Notes under the pieces: generated by a model
What the model was told of the DNA's origin: nothing
Seen by the model: the letters and a program-made list of their open reading frames with translations, nothing else
Databases searched by the model: none
Origin: Diphasiastrum complanatum
Lineage: Eukaryota > Streptophyta > Lycopodiopsida > Lycopodiales > Lycopodiaceae
NCBI GenBank assembly: GCA_029204225.1
Contig: CM055107.1
Location: 6,854,873 to 6,918,872 of the forward strand
Length of the DNA stretch: 64,000 nucleotides
Direction of reading: 5' to 3'
In this document: piece by piece, positions 34,396 through 45,600 of the stretch
Position numbering within the stretch: the stretch's first letter is position 1
How the letters are laid out: every line of letters starts with the position of its first letter
Made by a program: the position numbers and the translations under genes

Positions 34396-36286
34396 GCTTC
34401 ACATGTCCTAATCGGAGTGCTTGGGCCCTCACAAGGTTATTAATTACATTACTAGCCTAGTTCGGAATGATAAGGCATAACTAATAATTCGCACACTGGA
34501 ATGCCGAATATCCACATCAAGGATTCTTCCAAATCCTCCAAACCAAACATAGATGTTAACAATCCCCATTCAAAGTCATACGATGAGGGATTTTTTTAAC
34601 TACACATAATTGTCAAATCCGTATTTTCTCATCTAATGACTACACTCTGCAAACACAAATAATTTTGGTTGCTTAATCATTTCATCTAATGAGAGAACAT
34701 TAGCGTAACTAGTCTCATTACATATGTATAAGACCCATTACAACAATACCAAACTAATCATTTATTTTGGTATTGATGAAATAGAGAGTGTGCAAAAATC
34801 TCATCAAGGCTCTTTTGATCATTTATTTGGACTTTTAAACCAAATCCACATTAGCCATATAATTTTTGTGTCACCCATGTATCTATAGCATAAAACTCAA
34901 GGCTATTAACATAGTTTTTGCCATTATTACAAGTGTGCATGGAGTGGTCTTGTCATAGATTTCTACTCTTAATTATGAGATAGGACATAACCTTGGGATA
35001 TTTTGATTTGATCTATGTACAAGTAAAAATAGTCATAAACCATTAAGTACGTAATTGAAGTAGTTTATTCATAACTTTGTAGAATTAGCAAAAACATTTA
35101 ATCATGCTAAAAGTTGAATATTTTGGACTGTATTCCAAGTACAAGTGAGAATAACCAAAATCTATTTAGGAACCTACCATTGAATGTTACAAAAGAAGAT
35201 CGTGATGAAAAGAATAATGGTAGGATATTGCTACTAATCAAAAAAATTCTAAATTAAAGGTTAAGAGCTAACTTTTTAAGAACATGTAATAGAGATCCAA
35301 CAGAGAAGCAACAACCAACAAGGATAAGAGAATTGAGAACTAAGAGAGCCAAGAGAGAGGTGATATCCATTAAGTGCTAGGCCATAAAGTCTAAAGAAAG
35401 GAGAGGCAAGAGAGGATTTAAATTAGGGGAGACAAGAGACAAGAGACAAGAGAGGCAAAGATAGTTAGAGAGCCAAGAGAGACAAGACAGTAAGGAAGTA
35501 AAGGATTTAGGAATTGATATTCAATGAAAAATAGGAAAAACGAGCTCCCCATTTATGGCTTTTAAAAGATACAATTTGCATATGGATCTTCCATGCAAAC
35601 TAACATATTCATGCAACACGATTGTATCTATATCCAATGTTAAATTGTCAAAATCCTAGCTTTGATCTATGATAATTTGTGTATAACTTGATCCCACACG
35701 TGTGGAGCATGTTCCACGTGTGGATGTTAGGCATAGATGCATGAAATTTGATTAATAGATAGAAAAAGTCTTGATCTACGTATGTGTGAACTAGTGAAAA
35801 ACTAGTCAAGTTGATTTGCCACTCTATAAAGCATACCCATGTGAATAATGGAGGTTTCCCATGTGTGAGAGGCTGTTCCCACGTGTGTACATATGTGGAA
35901 AATATCAGTAGATGATCATAGGAGTTGATTATGTAAGTTCTTAAAAGTTAGGAAAATTACCTCAAATCAAGGAAAATCATGGTGAGGCAATGGCATCAAT
36001 CTAGGAATCAAAGAGGTGGGTGCTTATCTAGCATTGATTGGTGGATTTGAAGTGATGTGGCATTCCCACACGTGCCAAGCCTACTGAGTAAGCATATCAG
36101 GTCGAAATGTACTTAAATAAATCATCATTTAGAATATCAAGTTTGGCTCAACACAAACAACAAAGACCGACGACTAGACGATGTTCTATTCATGCCCACA
36201 CTACATCAAGACTTGCTACCAGTCGCAAGAATAGCAGATGCTGGGATGCATGTGACGTTTTCGAACAAAACATACAACGTCGTTGA
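34396..36286. other. AT-rich stretch with purine tract and CACGTG palindromes
   Basis: No gene seen. From 35.33 to 35.51 kb the plus strand is almost all purines, with AGACAAG units repeated around 35419-35450. Between 35.69 and 36.08 kb, palindromes of the type CCACACGTGTGG recur at about 35695, 35715, 35877 and 36065. Confidence 0.5.
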
Positions 36287-37300
36287 TGTTAGATTTCTTA
36301 TGCTCAGTCTTAAACAAATCGTTTAAGTAATGAGCATCTTGAAAATCGAAGGCCAACTACATGTTTTGGACCTTCACATTTTTCCCCTTTGAGATTTTTC
36401 TTTTTGCCTTAACCATTTTTTAGACACCTTCGCCTTTTTCGCACCTTCGTGAAAAATGCAACACAGTGGTCAAGTGGCTAGAATGCCTGAGCAACCATTT
36501 TAAGGCACCTTCGGCATTTTATTCTTTTTTGCCTCTTTGCGAAAAATGTGTCAAAGTGGCCAGAATGCCTTAGAAACCATTTTTAAGACACCTTCAGATT
36601 TTTGGTTTTATCTCTGCCTTTAGTCTGAAGCACCTTCTGTTTTTTTCACTGCCTTTAGTCTAAGGCACCTTTGCCTTCTTCGCTGCCTTTAGTCTAAGGC
36701 ACCTCCGGCTTTTTCGTCTTTTTTGCCTTCTTCGCTGCCTTCAGTCTAAGGGCACCTTCGTGATCTACACACCATAAGTCTCAGGGCACTTTCAGGATTT
36801 GCATAGCTTCAGTCTAAAGGGAACCTTCAGGTTTTTTGCATTTTTGCTACATTGGCAGACTGACGTCGCCAACTTATCATCAACCCTAAAACAGCTGGAG
36901 AAACAAATATCCTAAGGGCGGTTACCAACTGTGGACAGATGCAAAACTGGAGTAAGTGGCAGTTAAGGCATAAGATATTTTTCTCTCGACACTTGTAAAT
37001 ATATATACTAGCTGAATCAAGCTATGTAAGTGTTAATTGAATTTATTTTTCAATCAGAGTTATTTGTAGCCAACGTTATCATGTTCAACAAGCTGAAGTT
37101 ATTACTTCAAGCCATTGTACTCACTGTTGATATTAATCAGAGTGCAATTTTTGTCTCACTACTGCATCATTCACTTGCGCAATTTGTATGAATTCTTCTT
37201 CTTGAATATTTCTGCTACTAACTGTTGCGTTTCAGTTCCTGCACACCTACGCTCCAAGCCTCGAGCTTCCACTGCCGCTCACACCCGCGGTTTTACGACA
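36287..37300 (+). mobile_element. 5' LTR of a Copia element, with primer site
   Basis: TGGTATCAGAGT at 37301-37312 is a good initiator tRNA-Met primer site, and Copia gag begins at 37444, so the preceding kilobase is the 5' LTR. A TATA box (TAAATATATATAC) lies near 36995-37010. The start at 36287 (TGTTAGATTT) is a guess, since no complete partner LTR is visible. U3 holds a minisatellite. Confidence 0.55.
36410..36835 (+). repeat. Minisatellite in U3 of the Copia LTR
   Basis: Two longer units (about 36425 and 36506) share GAAAAATG, AGTGG, AGAATGCCT and AACCATTTTTAAG. Then at least five shorter units built on GCCTTTAGTCTAAGGCACCT follow, spaced about 30-55 bp. The recurring CACCTTCGCC/GGC words resemble the AACCTTCGCC words in the untranslated parts of the Gypsy element at 42.3 and 47.9 kb. 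Confidence 0.75.
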
Positions 37301-37443
37301 TGGTATCAGAGTGGACATTTCAGTAATCTGCATTTCTACTACAGATTATCAATCTTGTTTCTATCAAGACGTCTTTCTAGCAAACGCGCAGCCAACAGTA
37401 TTCCGACAATTGTTGTTTCTACCAACGATCTTGTTCAGCCAAA

Positions 37444-39094
37444 ATGAATCCATCATCTAGTTCATCTCTCATTGACAAACTCGATGGAGATAACTACCAT
37501 CTCTAAAAATTCAAGATGAAGGTTATACTTCTAGCCTAAGAACTGTGGGACATCGTTGATGGCACAAAACTCAAACCAGAAGGTGATGCAGCCATCATCA
37601 CCAAGTGGAGACTGAGAGATGGCAAAACATTTGCCATGATCACCCTCAATATCAAGGATACTCAGATCAGCCACATACGTGTTGCTCAGATTGCTAAGGA
37701 TGCATGGGACATCCTAGCAACTCTCTACGACATTAGAGACGTTACTTCCAAGCTTCAGATGACTGCAATTGGCTCAGTCATAGAAGATTCCGATGCACTC
37801 ATGACTCTATTATCGAGTCTACCTGAAGCCTACAAAAATTGGGTAATGGCAATTTCTACCCAGGAGCACCTCACTCCATCAAGAGTAATTTCGCGACTCC
37901 TACAAGGAGATCAGATAAATCAACATCCTCCTCAGGCTCAGAATTGGATCCTCAAGCTCTGTATTCAAAAAATCAGAAGTTTAGATCCAAGAGATCTACA
38001 AAGTCAGGCTCTACTGACAAGAAGAGCAACATGCAGTCGAATTCAAGCTCTTCATCATTCCAACTAGTGGAGAAACTTTTCCAGAAGATACTATAAGAGG
38101 ACTGGCCACGAAATCAAGGACTACCGAAATTTGAAGTACAACAACGAAAAGAAGAAGTAGTTCCAACAACAAGCGCATAGTGCTACAACCAGTCACTCAA
38201 ATCAGCAACAACAAGAAGAAGATGAAGCAGCTTTCATGACCAAAGTCAGAGAACAATTTGATATCGATTCCTGGTATCTAGACTCTGGAGCAACTCAACA
38301 CATGCTCACCATTGCAACTAGTTCAAAGACTATAAGTCATTCACCCACTCTTGAGTTGTGCAACTTGGAGACAACTCATCACATTCAATCGAAGGTGAAG
38401 GGACAGTCAGGGTTGAATTCAAAAGAGGTGAGGTCAAGTTGTTGTCCAACGTTCTCTACGTTTCAAATTTAACCAAAAATCTGCTCTCGGTTAGTAGAAT
38501 CACCAATTCAGATCGGAGGGTCGAATTCGATATAGAAGGCTGCACAATTCTTGACAGATCCCGGAAGGTTCTAGCCTATGGAAAAAGATGAGGCTATCTT
38601 TACAAACTCAGCCATTGCTATTCTTCTAACAGTCAAGCTCTTCACACAACCACTTCCGAATCAACTGATATGTTGTGGCATTTCAGACTTGGCCATCTTA
38701 ACTTCAACAATATTCAGCAAATGTTAGCTCAGAGTCTAGAACAAGATTTGCCTTCAGTCAACAAGCCAACTTCTCCATGCGAAAGCTATATTATCAACAA
38801 ACATGCTAGAAGTCTCTTCAATTCAGACTCAGTTCATACATCCAAAGGCTTGCTTGACCTTGTACATAGCAACATTTGTGGCCCGATGCAGACTGCTTCC
38901 ACAGGGGAAGCTCTCTATTTCCTAACCTTCATCGACGACTTCTCTCGAAGGACTGCAACCTACTATATGAAGAACAAATTTGAAGCATTCAAGTTCTTCA
39001 AGCAATTCAAGGCGTCTGCAAAAAACCAGACCCAGAGGAAGATCAAGGCTCTACACACAGATGGAGGGGGAGAGTACATTTCAACAGAATTCAA
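37444..39094 (+). mobile_element. Copia element interior, left part: gag, protease, integrase start (broken)
   Basis: After the primer site: gag start with KLDGDNYHL, the UBN2-type gag middle (WDILATLYD, TLLSSLPEAYKNWV), a hydrophilic segment where the zinc knuckle should be, protease with SWYLDSGATQHM near 38270, integrase zinc part (LWHFRLGHLN near 38672), and the integrase core (FIDDFSRRT near 38930; HTDGGGEYIS near 39060). The reading frame is broken in several places. A CACTA transposon interrupts the integrase region at 39094/39095; the element resumes at 50198. Confidence 0.9.
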
Positions 39095-39192
39095 CACTAC
39101 AAGAATTGCCGCGATTTTTGATAGGATTTTTGACGTGAAATTGTGTTTTAAACTAGCAACCGGCCGGTAAAAATATTTTTCAATAAACATGC

Positions 39193-39545
39193 CACGTGGA
39201 TGTCAGATTCCGACAACCTGGCCACGTGGACTTCGGAATCTGACGTCCACGTGGAAAAAAGAAACCTGAATTTTTTTTTTCTTGCCACGTGGACGTTGGA
39301 TTCTGACGTCCACGGGCCGGGCCGTCGGAATCCGGCGTCCACGTGGAAAAAAAAAAAACTTGACAGAAAATTCCACTTTTTTTTTTTCTGCCATGTGGAC
39401 GTCGGATTCCGACGTCCACGTGGCTGGGCTCCGTCAAAGAAAACCGTGAAAACCATTTTTTCTCATTTTTTTTTCCACGTGGACATCAGATTCTGACAAA
39501 CAAAAAATAAATTTGTTTTGCCACGTGGCCGTCAGAATCCGACAC
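39193..39545. repeat. Left subterminal array of the CACTA element
   Basis: At least six blocks combine CCACGTGG with a GTCGGATTCCGAC-like core. The most regular is 39391-39423, a 33-base near-perfect palindrome centred on base 39407 with a single mismatching pair in its outer arm. Blocks are separated by A- or T-runs. Such arrays are where CACTA transposases of the TNPA type bind; the palindromes could also extrude as hairpins. Confidence 0.85.
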
Positions 39546-39599
39546 TTTTTTTTTCCTTTGAAATCTGATGGATTTTAAATGTGTCGGGATTTCGACACT

Positions 39600-40430
39600 G
39601 CTAGACAAGAACTGCAAATATACTATGTATGACATATAGTACTACATAGCAATTAACCTCTTACAATCGTTTCAAACACGCAGGATGAATATTTAGATCA
39701 ATATAATTCACAATATTAATCAAGTCACTAAGACACTACGAACCCATTCGTTAAGAGGTATGGAAACTAGCATAATTGCAACCAAACATACTCCAATCGA
39801 TAGGAATTCGAAGTGCATACAAAAAATAAATGATTATGGAAAATGACATAGATGAAACGAACTGAAAATAGATAAAGCCATACCTATTTATGAGTGCATA
39901 CGCATGTAGCCGGAAAGCGAAGAAGTGCTAGTCATGAAAGCTTCAATTGATTCTACTATGTTTGTCACTTTGCTTATGTCATTTGCTAGGACAGAACTGC
40001 TCTCAACTAGAACAGCCATGAGGGCTCCCATTGACAATAAATCAGTGAGTTCTCAATGGTCGTTGATAGATCAGCTTTAGACAACAGTTGCAAGCTCCCT
40101 TTTCATGGTTGTGAAGGCTTTGACAACTAGCTTACTGATGGCTTTCCTTCATATCTAATACTCATAGGCGTAGTGAAGGCTTGCAAAGCAATAGTAGCGA
40201 TGGTCAAATGTATTATAGAGGTAGCGATGTTAATAATCACATTCTCAACTCTCTTTTGAAAATCAGCAATAATCCTTCAATATTTTGGAAGTCAAGGTTT
40301 AATTCTTCAACGACTATAATGTGATTGAATGGTTAGATGGCTCACTCATCTAGCAGTGATGGTAGGCCAGCTCTCCAAATATCTTGAAAGGAAAATTGGG
40401 TTCTAACTCACAGAGCACAGATAATTAAGC
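39600..40430 (-). other. CACTA interior with gene-like coding scraps
   Basis: On the minus strand between about 40380 and 39890, runs of plausible coding sequence appear in different frames (IIVVEELNLDFQNIEG, KAFTTMKRELATVV, LMAVLVESSSVLANDISKVT). Near 39890 a donor-like AGGTATGG follows. I do not recognise the family. CACTA elements often pick up host gene pieces, so this may be a captured fragment, or merely decayed element sequence. Confidence 0.3.
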
Positions 40431-40434
40431 ATCT

Positions 40435-40849
40435 CATAGATTAACACTACGATCCACAACAAGATAGCTTACTCTTTCTCTCTCTCCCTTTCTCTCTCTC
40501 CCTTTCTCTCTCATAAAAAGTATAACAACATGCAATCCCGATAACAATCAGATCCAACAATTAGCAAAATCCAAAGAAAGCTTGAGAGATGGAGCAAGGA
40601 CATTCATCAATCCATTTCAGAAGAGAACCAATCTGCTTTATTGAAATGAGAAAATGAGCATGTGTAGGAACTCGAGTTGGTCCCTTTTTATAATAGAGAG
40701 GAAGACCCTGGCCTCTGAATCCTATTGGTCCATTTCTACCTCCCTAATTATTCAAATTTAAAAAAGATTGGGAACCATCCAAATTGGAGGGAAACCCAAC
40801 TTTATTCACTAACTTGACATTTAGGCCCTGTGTCGCAAACCCTCCAACA
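40435..40849 (-). mobile_element. 3' LTR of the nested Gypsy (partial)
   Basis: On the minus strand it starts TGTTGGAGGGTTTGC directly after a purine tract (GGTGGGGGA). About 380 bp align with the 5' LTR at 48.9-49.46 kb; by hand count they differ at about 4-5% of positions plus a few indels. That suggests an age of about two million years with a grass-like rate, or ten or more with a slow gymnosperm-like rate. The part matching 48729-48900 is not present here. Confidence 0.8.
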
Positions 40850-40929
40850 GTATCCCCCACCAAAACTGGTGGCGGTCCCATGACACCTGCAAGATGCAGT
40901 TATTGGGGACTTTTATTAGCTTCACGACG

Positions 40930-41930
40930 AATCTTTATTAAATGGTACTGCACCTTCTCTATAAAGTCGAAAAGGGGGTCGAAATCATCGAATATATCCA
41001 TGAAATACTGTGTGTTTGGTGAGACAGCTTCGGTGTGCGGAGATGAGGCGGCCTGGGCAGCTGTGATGGGAATGGTAGTCCCAATAGTCAGAAACTGTCC
41101 TTGAGTGGAAGAAGAGGCGAGGGAAGCATCAGAGGCAGGGGAAATAGGAAGTTCAGTGCGAGTAGCAACAGGGGGTGGAAGCGCAGCTGACGATGTATGC
41201 CTAATACGACGTCGTGACGCGGAAGGCGAGTCAAGAATGACGATCTTGCTACGTGGACGACGTCGACTATGTGAACTGGAGGCCTAGTGGGACGACTCGG
41301 CCGGTGCTACTTCATAGACAGAAAGCACAGAATCCAGGTGGAAGCCATGGATTTTGTTTTCAAAGTGGGAGGCCGCTAGAAGAGACAACAAAGAGCCAGT
41401 AGCGAACTGTTGTTTGGTATTGCTCTTAATAGCACGTTTGAACTCATTAGAAATAGTCTTGAACTAATTATATGGTTCAAGAGGGGCTTTGGCTATCGTG
41501 GTATAGGACTCAACTATCCTATGGAGGATCTGTGAAGTGATGCGGTCTTTCTTGAGGTTTCCAACCATCAAGAAGTTGTTCAGGAGCTGGGCAGCAATGT
41601 GTATGGCAAGCTTAGTGATGGCATCGATGAGGTAACCATCATTAGTCTAATGCAAATCATTGGTTAGGTCAATGTAAGGCTTAATAGCTTGTTTGGCCTG
41701 CTTATGATTGGGTGAGGCTTGTGTACCAGATGCTATGCCTATGGCAGCAAGGGCGGCCTCAGTCACGCGCACCTTGTGTGTGGCTCCCTGAAAGGTGATA
41801 TAAAATTTGAATTTCTCTTCCTTCCACGTACTGAAGGCAAGAGTGATGAAATCCATGTTGATTCTCCCAGAAAAGACTCTCTCATGAATACCCATTGCAG
41901 TAAGCCTCTGCAAGGGTCATCCACTTAGTG
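40930..41930 (-). mobile_element. Extra coding stretch between pol and 3' LTR of the nested Gypsy
   Basis: Between pol and the 3' LTR the minus strand keeps a largely open, hydrophilic coding stretch: a folded-looking N-terminal part (FITLAFSTWKEEKFKFYITF near 41850) and later an S/P/R-rich part (near 41200). I see no transmembrane segment or envelope signature. Several plant Gypsy lineages carry an additional reading frame at this position; its function here is unknown. Decayed. Confidence 0.5.
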
Positions 41931-42619
41931 ACCATGCTTGTTCTAGGAAGTATCATGATGTTCGTTGCAGATGGGCCATTACGATGGACAGTATAACGCG
42001 GAGACTAGGAATTATCTGTAGAAGACATGATGATCAGAATGAAAAGTAAGACGCGCGAAAGTATATCAGAAAGCAGTTCAGGAAGTTTGGTCGAAGGCTT
42101 TGGTCACGGGAAAAATTTGCAAGAGCTTCGCTAGCACAAGTGAGGAATGAATCGAACTCGGCCAACTTATAGGTGAATTTGGAGGGTCCATTACACTGAA
42201 TACTAGTTTGGCAGATCAGTTTTGAACAGAAATTTGCAGGCATGTACACAATGTGAAAATATGCTATAAAAATCTCGGCGAAGGTTTTCGGAGATCTGAA
42301 CCTATCCGGCGAACGTTTTCTAGGGCTTGCGAAGGATGAACCTTCACCCAGGAGGGTCCTTCATCCAAGTACTGTCATAAATGTATTTTTTCAAGATTTG
42401 AGGCTATGGCCGACCTAATTTTGACATTTTAAGACCATCTAGCATGTCATCAAAGGTTCATAATAAGAGTAAGGTGCTCGGCGAAGGTTCCCAAAATGGC
42501 ATATTGCTGATCATTCGTCTAGCTCAAAAAATGGATTTTTTCTGAACAAAAACCTTCGCCCAACTCAAATTAGATAAATCTAAAGTGGATGTATAGTCTA
42601 GAGGCTCAGTGAAGGTTTT

Positions 42620-45600
42620 TGATACTGTATAGGTCACGACGATACAATTGTCCTACAATCAATTGATAAGGTTGAGCCTTATGAATCAATTACCTCTTCT
42701 ATACTTTTGTCAAAGAGTCATTCGGTTGTCCTAGCATCAGGTACTCAACAATATTCGTTGCCCACTCAGGTACTGCTTCAACATAGAACAATGCAGCATC
42801 TGGTAATTCATCATCCAGTTCAGTGTTAACTGGTGCAGATTCAATTCGTGAAACGTGATCGGCTAGATAATGTTGCTTCCCCTTTCAAATCACAATTCGA
42901 AAGTCAAATTCAGTCAATATTGCATAGGCTTGTTTACCAAGTAAAGTACCGGCTGATGATCCGTATAAAATGCAAAATGCGTTTCCATGAGGTAGTGACG
43001 AAATTTCCGAACAGAAAAAATCATGGCTAACGCCTCACGTTCTGTTGTTGAATAATTCTTCTCCGGATCTGTAAGTTGTCTGCTTGCAAATCGTATAGGA
43101 TAGTCCTTCTTATAATCACCTGGCTGCGTCAAAACTGATCCAATGGCATATTTCAAGGCATCCGTGTGAACATGAAATCCAATTGTCCAATCTGGAGAAC
43201 GTAGTATTGGTGCTGAAGTTAATGCTTTTTTTAATTTTTCAAAGGCTTCTAACACCTCGACTGTCCAGATAGGAACAATGGTCAGTTTGTATATAGGTCG
43301 TGCTAAATCCACAAAGAAGATAATAAAAATTCGATAGTAGTTCGCATGACCCATAAACACATAAACTCCACGAATCGTTGTTGGAGATGGCAATTCCACA
43401 ATAATCTTGATCTTAGAATAATATGTGGCAATACCATGTCTCGATATCACATGGCCAAGCACAAATCCGTGGAAAACCCATATCTAGCATTTTTCTGGAT
43501 TTAGGGAAATTTGATATTTGCGACATCTTTCAAATACTTTCTCCAATCGATCCAGGTGGTCTGTATCTGTACTATGGACTCCCAGGTCATCCAAGTAAAT
43601 TTCAAAAAAAAAAAAAAATCTTTAGATAATCTTTAAACGCAAATTGCATTACTCTTTGGAATGAACTTGGTGCATTACAGAGTCCAAACGACATTACTTG
43701 GTAAGCACAGGTGCCCCATTCTGTTGCAAAAGTTGTTTTGTAGTGATCGGCAGGTGCAATCTTAACCTGGTTGTAACCACTAAATCCATCCAGGAAACTA
43801 TAAGCTTCCGCTCCAGCAAGGCGATCCTGAATGCTTTCAGTAAAAGGTAACGGAAAGTGATCCTTCCACGTCACTTTGTCCAAAGCCTTGAGATTCACAC
43901 AAATTCTCAATTTTCCATTCTTCTTAGGAACAATGACAATCAGTGAGATCCATTCGGTATGCTCGATCTCATAAATGAAATCGGCGTCAAGCAATCTCTG
44001 AAGTTCTTTCTTTATCAGATCCGCAACATTAGGATTACAGCGATAGAACTTTGTAACCTTTGGAACTACATCAGGTACTAAAGGTATGGTATGTTCAATA
44101 ACTGACGTCGGAATACCCTTCAGATCTTGATAAGTCCATGCAAAGCAATCTTGATACTTATAATAAGTAACATGCAGAGTGCTTGATACTGTTCAGGATT
44201 AAGTTGTGATCCAACTTGCATAATCTTTTTTGGTTCTCCTGATTCAGCAAGATTAATTGGTTGTGTCCTAGCTGGGCCACCGTAAACATCTTTCAATTCT
44301 GGCACCTGTTCTTCGGGTTCACGATGCGCTTTAGATAACATGATAACCACATCATCCAATGTATAACATTTAAAATGTTCAGGCATATCATGTTGGACTA
44401 CATCTGCTTGTTCCTTTTCGAAAGGACTTGTCTTGGATCTTTGCTTAGCAAGAATTGATCGTGGAGGTGATGACTTCCGAGACGACGATATCTTGCTAGA
44501 ATTCTGACTTGTAGAATCATCCTCGACTTTCTCTTTGTCTTAATCTAGTAAGGGTGGCACATTCGTTGAATCAATCTTTTGAGGAGGATTTTCCCATTTC
44601 AGGACCGTATTATAATGTTGCTTGGCTTGTTTCTTCGTCATTGACTCTGTGATCATGTCTTCCTTCAATATAACTGCTTTGGGCGGTTTTATTGTTGTTC
44701 ATCAGGAACATTACGCACTCCAAATCTGGTCGGGTCCATATGGTTTAGAATCTGCTCATCTGTAAGTTCTGCATTGTCATCATAAGTCAAGGCATGACTC
44801 ACAGGTATGAGGTCATCTTCAATCGGATCTGGTATAGGTTCCGTTGATATCCAAGCTACATTCAACAAATTCAATGGAAAAGTGATCGATGTATCCAAAG
44901 TTCAATCTAATAATTAAATCTTGCTCAAATCTGACTGATTATCTTGTTGACACATATATCCTGTTGTACAATCAATCATTGCAAAAGCTTCATTCTAGTT
45001 GACAGTATCTGTTTGAGAATCGTAATGAACTCCCAAATTTTGCTCTGGTTGGTCACAAGTATGATCCGTTGTTGATGAATCATCATCCTCTTTTTGGACC
45101 ATTGGTTTGATAGTCCAAGTTGCAGGATCAACTTTTACTGCACGTTCACGATTTTCAAAAGTGATTTTCCCAGTACCCCAGTTATGAACTACTTGCACAA
45201 CTCATAACCATGAACGTCCCAATAGGACTCGGTAGACATTTGGTGCTTCTGATAAGTCCATTACTACGAAAGTAATGACGAATTGTACTCTTGCAATTCT
45301 AACAAGTATATCTTCAACCATTCCTAACGGACGAACTGTCGTTTGATCAGCTATCTTAATGGCAAAAGTCGCAGGCTTTATCTTTGTAAGGCCCCATTTT
45401 GCACATAGCTTTGTAGAAATCAGGTTACCTCCCGAACCACCATCTATCGCAGCTGCTTCCTTAGGAAATTGTCTATGCTGTATCGACAGAGTGATATCCT
45501 TTTGTTCACTTTCCCAAGCGGTTCCGACATGGAGTACTTCATTAGATTCTTCAAATCCAACACAAAAAAGTGGGTCTTGATGGACTTCTGGTTCTGCTTG

